The notes under the pieces were generated by a model. The model saw only the letters and a program-made list of their open reading frames with translations. It was not told the origin of the DNA and did no database searches. 64,000 bases of DNA from Embleya sp040629175 (lineage in GTDB: Bacteria; Actinomycetota; Actinomycetes; Streptomycetales; Streptomycetaceae). Below are positions 27,576 through 34,434 of this stretch, piece after piece; positions within the stretch are counted from its first letter, which is position 1, and each line of letters starts with the position of its first letter. The DNA lies in contig NZ_JBEXUX010000038.1 of assembly GCF_040629175.1 (NCBI RefSeq), positions 1-64,000 of the forward strand, in the 5' to 3' direction. Position numbers and translations under genes: made by a program.

Positions 27576-29012
27576 CTAGCGGTACGACTCCGGGTCGGGC
27601 AACAGTTCGTTCATCGCGCCCTCGCGGTAGCCGAGCGGGTCCACCTCGACGCTCGTGAAGCCGGCCTCGTGGACCGCCGCCAGGGCGGGTTCGTGCCCGT
27701 CCACGGCGGCGCTGAGCGCGGCGTCCACCTCGATCCGCGCGGACTGCCCCAGGTCGCGCACCCGCAGGTTGCGAACCGGGATCCCGTCCCGGGCCAGGAC
27801 CGCGCGCAAGGCGGTCTCGGCCCGCTCCACCCGGGCCAGCCTGCTCGGGGTGATCGCCACGCCGAAGGCGACCCGGCTGGACAGGCACGCCGCGGCCGGC
27901 TTGTCCCAGGTCGGCAGCCCCCAGGTCCGGCTGATCGCCCGCACCTGAGCCTTGGTCAGGCCCGCGTCCAGCAGGGGGGTGACCGCCCCCGCCTCGGCCG
28001 CCGCGGCGATCCCCGGCCGAAAGCCCACCCGCGCGTCGTCCGCGTTGGTGCCGGTGGCCAGGTGGGCCATCCCCGCCGCACGCGCCACCGGCGCGAGCAC
28101 CGCCATCAACTCCGTCTTGCAGAACCGGCATCGGTCGCCATTGTTGGCGCGATAACCCTCGCGGGCCATCTCGTCGCTGGGCACCAGTTCATGACGCACC
28201 CTCAGGTCCGCCGCGAAGGCCCGTGCGGCGTCGCGTTCGGCGGCCGGCAGGCTCGGCGACTCGGTGGTCAGCGCGAGCACGTTGGCCGCGCCCAGCGTGC
28301 GAACCGCCGCGGCCAGCAGGAAGGCCGAGTCCGCGCCGCCGGAGAAGGCCACCGCGACGCTGCCCAGGCCGCGCAGCCGCTCGCGCAGCCCGGCGAGCCG
28401 CAGGTCGGCGACGTGTGCCTCCAACCACGCGGGGAACTCGGTCAGATCGGTGAGCACGACGTCGGCGCCGGCCGCGCGCAGGTCCTCGGCGGAGATCGGT
28501 CCGGTCGCCACCCCGACCGCGACCGCGCCCGCGGCACGGGCCCCGGCCAGGTCGCCGAGATGGTCGCCGACGTACACACTCGCCCCCGACGCGCGCAGCG
28601 CCGCGCCCTTTTGTTCGGCCCACAGGTCGCCGACCAGATGGTCCACGGCCAGATCCAGATGGTCCAGATGCAGCCGGGCGTTGGGCTCGTGCTTGCCGGT
28701 CACCACCATCGTGCGACCGCCGAGCCGATGCACCGCCGCGAGCGCCGCACGAGCACCGGGCAGCACGTCCGTGCCGAGCACGGCATGGTCGGGATACAGC
28801 TCGCGATAGCGCGCGGCCACGGCGGTGACCTCGGCGGCCGGGAACCAGTTCGCGACCTCGATCTCCAGCGGGGGCCCCAGTCGGGAGACGACCAGCGCGA
28901 TGTCGATCGGGACACCGGTCTCCGCGGCGAGCACGGCCCAGGCCGCCCCGATGCCGGGACGGGAGTCGACGAGCGTCATGTCCAGGTCGAAACCAACCAT
29001 GAGGGAATTCAC
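27576..29012 (-). CDS. HAD phosphatase fused to LarE-type sulfur transferase
   Basis: 478 residues in one uninterrupted frame. Residues 1-205 are a HAD phosphatase: VGFDLDMTLVDSRPG (motif I), MVVTGKHEPN (motif II) and VYVGDHLGDLAGARAAG (motif IV). Residues 210-478 are LarE-like: the PP-loop AFSGGADSAFLL, DRCRFCKTELM, GTNADD and KPAAACLSSR. LarE donates sulfur to the nickel-pincer cofactor of lactate racemase. The Cys in AACLSSR matches the sacrificial cysteine; with the CRFC pair there are three cysteines, as in LarE forms carrying an Fe-S cluster. No larB, larC or larA is visible here. Confidence 0.82.
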   Translation of the reverse strand: MNSLMVGFDLDMTLVDSRPGIGAAWAVLAAETGVPIDIALVVSRLGPPLEIEVANWFPAAEVTAVAARYRELYPDHAVLGTDVLPGARAALAAVHRLGGRTMVVTGKHEPNARLHLDHLDLAVDHLVGDLWAEQKGAALRASGASVYVGDHLGDLAGARAAGAVAVGVATGPISAEDLRAAGADVVLTDLTEFPAWLEAHVADLRLAGLRERLRGLGSVAVAFSGGADSAFLLAAAVRTLGAANVLALTTESPSLPAAERDAARAFAADLRVRHELVPSDEMAREGYRANNGDRCRFCKTELMAVLAPVARAAGMAHLATGTNADDARVGFRPGIAAAAEAGAVTPLLDAGLTKAQVRAISRTWGLPTWDKPAAACLSSRVAFGVAITPSRLARVERAETALRAVLARDGIPVRNLRVRDLGQSARIEVDAALSAAVDGHEPALAAVHEAGFTSVEVDPLGYREGAMNELLPDPESYR

Positions 29013-29195
29013 CCGTTCAGCCTACGATGCGGCGCGTTGCAGGCCGATGTCCGAACGCGGGCAATGCCGTGAACTGCACTTTCCTTGATCGTTTCGACTC
29101 ATTCGTGTCAAGGGCGCATTCGAAGCGGAATGCGCCCGTGGACGGCTCGCCGCCCCGCGCGCTTGTGGTCGGATTCCCGTCCGCCGCCCCCGAGT

Positions 29196-29227
29196 CCCAG
29201 GGGTCGGCCGCACGGTCGACCCCTGGG
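29196..29227. terminator. Hairpin in the 29.0-29.3 kb intergenic region
   Basis: CCCAGGGGTCG and CGACCCCTGGG form a perfect 11-bp stem around a ten-base loop. The 297-base gap between the LarE fusion start and the next small gene holds nothing else I can name. It may be a terminator or a leader hairpin for the gene at 29310. Confidence 0.45.
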
Positions 29228-29309
29228 GGGCGGTCATCCGGGAGAGGTATCGCAGCGGGCGCCCTGGTGCTGACGCGCCCGTTATGTCGGTCCGCATAGC
29301 GTCGGGGAC

Positions 29310-29519
29310 ATGAGCACGATGACGCATCTCCCCGCCCCCCATTCGTTGCGGATGCCGAAGCTGCGCGGCTCCTCCGCCGCCGAGATCCCGTTCACCGAAC
29401 TGGTCCGCGCCCGGCTGCGTCGGCCCGCCCACCTCACCGCGACGGTCGCGCGCGGCGCGTGGGTGTTCACCGGCACGGCCGTTCGAGTCACCCTGCTCGG
29501 CAGGCATGCCGTGCCGTGA
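29310..29519 (+). CDS. Small basic protein, unknown
   Basis: 69 residues: a polar start with SLRMPKLRGSSAAEIPFTELVRARLRRPAHL, then TATVARGAWVFTGTAVRV, which could be a short amphipathic or membrane-edge segment. ATG 29310 has GGGGAC just before it. It lies just before the VanZ gene and may be co-transcribed. The codon usage is typical of the genome, so it is likely real, but I know no family. Confidence 0.45.
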   Translation: MSTMTHLPAPHSLRMPKLRGSSAAEIPFTELVRARLRRPAHLTATVARGAWVFTGTAVRVTLLGRHAVP

Positions 29520-29525
29520 CCCGGC

Positions 29526-30182
29526 ATGGTCCGACTGCGCGCGGGCAGACGTCCGCTCGGGCAGCCGAATCGACACTCGGGGGTGGACACGGTGGACGAC
29601 CCGTTCGGGACCGAGGACGCGCGACCCGGCACCGCCGCGAAGCCCGCCGATGCCGCCGACGGCCCCCGGCCCACCCGCACCCGTGCCGCACGCGTGCTGC
29701 GCGCCGTCGCGATCGGGTTCGGCGTGCTGGCCCTGGTCGCCTTCGCACTGGTGCTGGCCCGGGTGACGCTCACCCCACAACCCGATTCGCAGGACCTGGT
29801 CACCGGCAACACCGACCCGGGCAACTCGATCCGGTCCTACCTGGACCGCCCCGAAGTCCGGGACGCGATCCGGCAGATCGGCGGCAACCTGGTGTTGTGC
29901 ACGCCGCTGGGCGTGCTGCTCCCGGTGGTCTCCGCCCGGCTGCGCGGCCCGCTGCGGATCCTGCTCGCCGTCGGCGTGCCGATGCTCGTGGTCGAGGCGG
30001 TGCAGGGCCTGTTCGTCGTCGGCCGCGCGTTCGACATCGACGACGTGATCCTGAACGCGAGCGGCGCGGTCCTCGCCTACCTGTTCCTGGGCCGGCACCT
30101 GGCCGCCCGGGTTCACCCCCGCCGCACCCGCCGGCGACGGGAGCGACCCCCGAAGGCCCTGGAGAAGCGCCCGATCGCGTGA
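29526..30182 (+). CDS. VanZ family membrane protein
   Basis: 218 residues. After a 60-residue hydrophilic N-terminus there are about four membrane helices. The conserved core IGGNLVLCTPLGVLLPVV, then VLVVEAVQGL and AFDIDDVILNASGAVLAYLFLG, is the VanZ signature (N..LF.P.G..lP, E..Q, R..D..D...N..G...G). VanZ gives low-level teicoplanin resistance in enterococci; in actinomycetes the role is unknown. The true start may be the GTG near 29583 (VDTVDDPFG). Confidence 0.75.
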   Translation: MVRLRAGRRPLGQPNRHSGVDTVDDPFGTEDARPGTAAKPADAADGPRPTRTRAARVLRAVAIGFGVLALVAFALVLARVTLTPQPDSQDLVTGNTDPGNSIRSYLDRPEVRDAIRQIGGNLVLCTPLGVLLPVVSARLRGPLRILLAVGVPMLVVEAVQGLFVVGRAFDIDDVILNASGAVLAYLFLGRHLAARVHPRRTRRRRERPPKALEKRPIA

Positions 30183-30202
30183 CCGAACGCCCCGCCCGTC
30201 GA

Positions 30203-31849
30203 CTACTTCTGCTTGTCCAAATCGTCGGAGTCGACGATCCGGTACGCGTAGCCCTGTTCCGCGAGGAACCGTTGCCGATGAGCGGCGAAGTCCTGATCGA
30301 TGGTGTCGCGCGCGACCACCGAGTAGAACCGCGCGCCCCGGCCGTCCGCCTTGGGCCGAAGCACCCGACCGAGCCGCTGCGCCTCCTCCTGCCGCGAGCC
30401 GAACGAGCCGGACACCTGGATGGCCACCGTCGCGTCCGGCAGGTCGATCGAGAAGTTCGCCACCTTGCTGACCACGAGCGCCTGCACGGCACCGGTGCGG
30501 AACGCGTCGAACAACCGCTCGCGTTCCTTGTTGGTGGTCTCACCCTTGATCACCGGCGCGTCCAACACCTCGCCCAACTCGTCGAGTTGGTCGATGTACT
30601 GGCCGATCACCAGGGTTTGTTCGCCCCGGTGCTGCTCGACCAGCTCCTTGACCACACGGGTCTTGCTCGCGGTGGTCGCGCAGAAGCGGTATCGCTCCTC
30701 GGGCTCCGCGGTCGCGTAGGCCAGCCGCTCGGTCTCGGTCAAGGTGACCCGCACCTCGACGCAGTCGGCCGGCGCGATGTATCCCTGGTTCTCGATCTCC
30801 TTCCACGGCGCGTCGTAGCGCTTGGGACCGATCAGCGAGAACACGTCGCCTTCGCGACCGTCCTCGCGTACCAGCGTCGCGGTCAGGCCGAGCCGACGAC
30901 GGGCCTGCAGGTCGGCGGTGAACCGGAAGATGGGGGCGGGCAGCAGGTGGACCTCGTCGTACACGATCAGGCCCCAGTCCCGGGAGTCGAACAGCTCCAG
31001 GTGCGGGTAGACGCCCTTCCGACGGGTGGTCACCACCTGGTAGGTGGCGATGGTGACCGGCCGGATCTCCTTGCGGGTGCCGCTGTACTCGCCGATCTCG
31101 TCCTCGGTCAACGAAGTGCGCTTGACCAGTTCGGACTTCCACTGCCGAGCCGAGACCGTGTTGGTGACCAGGATCAGCGTGGTCGCCTTCGCGGTGGCCA
31201 TCGCCGCCGCACCGACCAGCGTCTTGCCCGCGCCGCACGGCAGCACGACCACCCCCGAGCCGCCGTGCCAGAAGCCCTCGACCGCCTCCTGCTGGTACGC
31301 CCGCAATCGCCAGCCGTCCTCGGCCAGGTCGATCGCGTGCGCCTCGCCGTCCACGTAGCCCGCGAAGTCCTCGGCGGGCCAGCCGAGCTTGAGCAGCACC
31401 TGCTTGATCTGGCCGCGCTCGGAGGGGTGCACCACCACGGTGTCCGGGTCCACCCGCGCACCCACCAGCGGAATCATCTTCTTGCTGCGCAGCACCTCCT
31501 CCAACACCGCGCGGTCGGTGCTGGTCAGCACCAGGCCGTGGGTGGGGTGCTTGGACAACTGGAGCCGCCCGTAGCGGCCCATCGTCTCGGCGACGTCCAC
31601 GAGCAGCGCGTTGGGCACCGGGTAGCGCGAGTAGCGCAGCAGCACGTCCACGACCTGCTCGGCGTCGTGGCCCGCAGCGCGCGCGTTCCACAGGCCCAGC
31701 GGGGTCAGCCGGTAGGTGTGCACATGCTCCGGGGCGCGTTCGAGTTCGGCGAACGGAGCGATCGCCCGACGGCAGTCGGCGGATGCCTCGTGCCCCACCT
31801 CGAGGAGCAGGGTCTTGTCGGACTGGACGATCAGCGGGCCATCGGGCAC
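30203..31849 (-). CDS. XPB-type DNA helicase
   Basis: 548 residues of a superfamily-2 helicase like mycobacterial XPB. The N-terminal damage-recognition-like domain starts VPDGPLIVQSDKTLLLEV. Then come VVLPCGAGKTLVGAAAM (Walker A), IVYDEVHLLPAPIFRF (DEVH box), GLTATLVREDGREG (motif III) and QEEAQRLGRVLRPKADG (motif VI). It unwinds DNA 3' to 5' in repair. GTG 31849 follows AAGG at good spacing and matches the family N-terminus. Its usual partner, a helicase-associated protein, lies at 34435-36852 on the same strand. Confidence 0.92.
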   Translation of the reverse strand: MPDGPLIVQSDKTLLLEVGHEASADCRRAIAPFAELERAPEHVHTYRLTPLGLWNARAAGHDAEQVVDVLLRYSRYPVPNALLVDVAETMGRYGRLQLSKHPTHGLVLTSTDRAVLEEVLRSKKMIPLVGARVDPDTVVVHPSERGQIKQVLLKLGWPAEDFAGYVDGEAHAIDLAEDGWRLRAYQQEAVEGFWHGGSGVVVLPCGAGKTLVGAAAMATAKATTLILVTNTVSARQWKSELVKRTSLTEDEIGEYSGTRKEIRPVTIATYQVVTTRRKGVYPHLELFDSRDWGLIVYDEVHLLPAPIFRFTADLQARRRLGLTATLVREDGREGDVFSLIGPKRYDAPWKEIENQGYIAPADCVEVRVTLTETERLAYATAEPEERYRFCATTASKTRVVKELVEQHRGEQTLVIGQYIDQLDELGEVLDAPVIKGETTNKERERLFDAFRTGAVQALVVSKVANFSIDLPDATVAIQVSGSFGSRQEEAQRLGRVLRPKADGRGARFYSVVARDTIDQDFAAHRQRFLAEQGYAYRIVDSDDLDKQK

Positions 31850-32041
31850 GGGCCAACCTTTCCGCATGGTGGAGGGGACGGGACCAACAAGTCTCAACCA
31901 TCGGCGCGGCGACCGTGTTCCGAAAACCGTTTGTCATCGGCAGGAGCAGGCTCCAGGGGCCGTACTGCCCAGGGAGGAGCGCCAGACCCATCCTTACGGA
32001 GGAACACACAAACCGGCCCGTCTACCTACCCTGGATACTTG

Positions 32042-33031
32042 ATGGCGCAACAAAAGTCGTCGGCCTCCGACGATCGGGTTCCCCGTCCCGATCGCCCCGC
32101 CGCCGAGACCCCCGAGCACGCCGGCGCACCGACCACTGGTCCCGCCGTGTCCACGCGCGCCCTGACCCGGGACTACGGCGGCGGCACCGGCATCTTCGGC
32201 ATCGACCTGGCGGTGCCGCGCGGCTGCGTATACGGCCTGGTCGGGCCGAACGGCGCGGGCAAGACCACGCTGTTGTCGATCATGGGCGGCACTCGGCGGG
32301 CGGATTACGGCGAGGTGCTCTTCGGGGTCGACCGGCGCCGGGTCGCAGTGTCCACGGACGTGCCCGAATTCGAACCGTGGCTGACCGCGTCCGAGGTGGT
32401 CGAACTGGCCGGAAACCTCGTCGAACGACGGCTGCCCCGGGAGAAGGTCAAGGTCGCGCTGCATCGCACCGGGCTGTCCGGCTGCGCCGAGCGCAAGGCC
32501 GGCTCGCTCTCGCGCGGCATGACGCTGCGTCTGGGCCTGGCCGCCGCCCTGGTGGCGGACCCCGAACTGCTCATCCTGGACGAGCCCACCTCCGCGCTCG
32601 ACCCGCGCGGTCGGGCCGACGTGCTCGATCTGGTGGCGAGTCTGCGCGAACACACCACGGTGGTCTTCTCCAGCCACATCCTCGCCGACGTACAGCGGGT
32701 CTGTGATCAGGTGGGCGTGATGCGCGCGGGCCGGCTGCTCTACCAGGGGTCCACCGCCGAGCTGGTGGACACGCACATGCGGCCGAGCTGGCTGGTGCGG
32801 GTGCGGGGCGGCGGCACCGATCTGTTGCGCGCGTTCGCGGCGGAGAGCTGGGTCGCGCGTGTGTCGTCGTTGCGGCCCGGGCTGTTCCGGGTCGAGGCCC
32901 GGTCGCTGGAGGCCGGCGAGCGGCACCTCGCCGAGGTGCTCAGCCGCAGCTCGGCCCGGGTGGTCTCGGTCGCGCCGGAGGAGTCCGACCTGGAGGCGGC
33001 GTTCCTGTCCATCACCGGTGGTCCGCGATGA
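32042..33031 (+). CDS. ABC transporter ATP-binding protein
   Basis: 329 residues. Walker A is GLVGPNGAGKTTLLSIMGG, the signature is AGSLSRGMTLRLGLAAAL, and Walker B is LLILDEPTSALDPRGRADVL with the H-loop SSHILADVQRV. The first 40 residues are hydrophilic and not part of the fold; GTG near 32147 (VSTRALTRDYG) is an alternative start. It overlaps the permease gene as ATGA and so forms an ABC-2-type exporter or a lantibiotic-type immunity system. Substrate unknown. Confidence 0.88.
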   Translation: MAQQKSSASDDRVPRPDRPAAETPEHAGAPTTGPAVSTRALTRDYGGGTGIFGIDLAVPRGCVYGLVGPNGAGKTTLLSIMGGTRRADYGEVLFGVDRRRVAVSTDVPEFEPWLTASEVVELAGNLVERRLPREKVKVALHRTGLSGCAERKAGSLSRGMTLRLGLAAALVADPELLILDEPTSALDPRGRADVLDLVASLREHTTVVFSSHILADVQRVCDQVGVMRAGRLLYQGSTAELVDTHMRPSWLVRVRGGGTDLLRAFAAESWVARVSSLRPGLFRVEARSLEAGERHLAEVLSRSSARVVSVAPEESDLEAAFLSITGGPR

Positions 33032-33873
33032 CCCGGTCCGGCGCCGTGCAGGCGCCCACGACGACCCAGCCGACCGCGTCCGCGGTGGTGGCCGGCGTCG
33101 ATCGTGTCCCGCGCGGGCCGCGCCGACTGGGGCTGTGGCGGCTGGAGTGGCTGCGGCTGGTGCGTACCCGGCGGTGGTTGTTGCTCGTGATGGCCTATCC
33201 GGGCCTGGGGCTGATCGGCCCGGTGTTCGCCAGGCACCGCGATCGCATCGTCGAGGCGCTGCACATCGACGCGGTGGCGCCGGCGGGCGGGATGCGCGCG
33301 GACAGCGGGATGGCGGTGTACACGTACGGCGTCGGCCAGGTCAGCGTCCTGGTCGGGCTCGCGCTGATGGCGAGCGCCCTGGCGGTCGACCATCGACCCG
33401 GCCTGGCCGCGTTCCATCGCACCCGGATGCGCCGCCCGCGCGATTTGGTGTTGCCCCGGTACACGGTGACCACGGCGGCGGTCTCGCTGGCCTATCTGCT
33501 GGGCAGCCTGATCGCGTGGGCCCAGGTGCACTGGATGTTCGGGCCGCTGCCGGCGAAGGCGGTCTTCTACGGGTCGCTCTACGGGATCGTCGGCGTGGTG
33601 CTCGAACTCAGCGTGGTCGCCGCGATGGCCGCGTGCCTGCGCCGGCCGGTGGCGATTTTTGGCGCGACCCTGGTGAGCTTCGTGGTGATGCCGCTGGCGG
33701 CGTTGTGGCGGCCGTTGCAGAGCTGGTTGCCTTCGCAGCTCTTCAACTCGCAGATCGATTTGCTGCGGGGGCATACTCCTGGGGAGTATGTCGACAATTT
33801 TGGGTTGTCGGTGGTTTTGTCGGGATTGTGTGTTTGGCTGGCGGTTTGGCGGATTGGGCGGCGGGAGATGTGA
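33028..33873 (+). CDS. ABC-2-type permease
   Basis: 281 residues with about six membrane helices, starting at LRTRRWLLLVMAYPGLGLIGPVF-like segments, the form of ABC-2 permeases. Coupled to the ATPase gene by a 4-base overlap. The last 35 codons (from about 33770) abruptly use T-ending codons such as TTT, TTG and GTT while the rest of the gene is GC-ending. The change continues into the repeat-rich region beyond. Confidence 0.8.
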   Translation: MTRSGAVQAPTTTQPTASAVVAGVDRVPRGPRRLGLWRLEWLRLVRTRRWLLLVMAYPGLGLIGPVFARHRDRIVEALHIDAVAPAGGMRADSGMAVYTYGVGQVSVLVGLALMASALAVDHRPGLAAFHRTRMRRPRDLVLPRYTVTTAAVSLAYLLGSLIAWAQVHWMFGPLPAKAVFYGSLYGIVGVVLELSVVAAMAACLRRPVAIFGATLVSFVVMPLAALWRPLQSWLPSQLFNSQIDLLRGHTPGEYVDNFGLSVVLSGLCVWLAVWRIGRREM

Positions 33874-33965
33874 GGGGGGTTTGTCGGGGGGTTGTGGGAG
33901 GGAGTTGCCGAGGGGTTGTTTCGGTGGTTTCGGTGGTTTCGGTGGCGGGGGCGTAGCGAGCGGGT

Positions 33966-34150
33966 GGGGCTGGGACGCGGGCCGAGCCCGGCAGCGGGGG
34001 CGCGAGCGCAGCGAGCCGGTGGCGCCGGTCGCGGGCCGAGCCCCGGCAACCAGACCGAGATCGCGAGCGCAGCGAGCCGGAAGGCGCCGGTCGTGAGGTG
34101 AACAGCACGACCGGACCGGGGTCGTGAGCGGAGCGAGCGGGGTGGGCGTC
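33966..34150 (+). repeat. Short direct repeats around CGAGCGCAGCGAGCCGG
   Basis: The unit occurs near 34002 and 34064 and, changed to GAGCGGAGCGAGCGG, near 34128. GGCGCCGGTCG and CGGGCCGAGCCC pieces lie between. The spacing is about 62-64 bases. Each unit can fold on itself (GAGCGCAGCGAGC). Confidence 0.65.
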
Positions 34151-34175
34151 GGTCGGCGATGCGGCGTTGCTTCTT

Positions 34176-34388
34176 GTTGGGCGCCTTCGGCGCCGGCTCG
34201 CGAGGCACCACTTTTTTGTTCCGTCGCGGGCTCCTCCACAAAAAAGTGGCCCCTCGCTCGTGACTTCGTGTCCCTGCGCTTCGCTCCGGGCCACGAAGTC
34301 TTTGTTTTGCGGCTCCGCCGCTCTCCGCGCTGCGCGCGTCGATCACGAGGTCTTGGCCGCCTCGGGGGCGCTGACGCGCCTGGGGGTG
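34176..34388 (+). repeat. 3'-end repeat element, copy B (complete)
   Basis: Full element in plus orientation: GGCGCC-TTC-GGCGCC hairpin; CCACTTTTTTGT paired to ACAAAAAAGTGG; GACTTCGTG...CACGAAGTC arms; GCGGCTCCGCCGC; the GCGCGCGTCGATCAC block; a variable spacer; GGGGGCGCTGACGCGCC. It ends 46 bases before the helicase stop on the minus strand, so relative to that gene it lies in the 3' region in the same sense as copies A and C. Confidence 0.85.
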
Positions 34389-34434
34389 GGGGCTTGGGGG
34401 TGGGGGCTTGGGGGTGGGGGCTTGGGGGTGGGGG
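34382..34434 (+). repeat. G-tract tandem repeat next to the helicase-partner stop
   Basis: Four copies of a 14-base unit, CTTGGGGGTGGGGG or slight variants, run up to the stop codon of the minus-strand gene. With runs of five G it could form a quadruplex on the plus strand, which is the template strand for that gene. Confidence 0.8.

Larger units (their letters stand above)
33874..34434 (+). other. Repeat-rich intergenic region, no gene
   Basis: 561 bases between convergent genes. It contains T/G-rich tandem GGTTTCGGTGGTTTCGGTGG at about 33918-33947, three direct repeats around CGAGCGCAGCGAGCCGG, repeat copy B, and a G-tract array. Open frames here are repeat-driven and overlap on both strands with no codon bias, so I call none. 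Confidence 0.8.

Noticed and set aside
33966..34150. CRISPR array.
   Set aside because: Only three imperfect units, spacers share sequence, and no cas genes are present.
33874..34434. Small plus-strand frames in the repeat region.
   Set aside because: They are made of the repeats themselves, occur in several frames at once and have no ribosome site.
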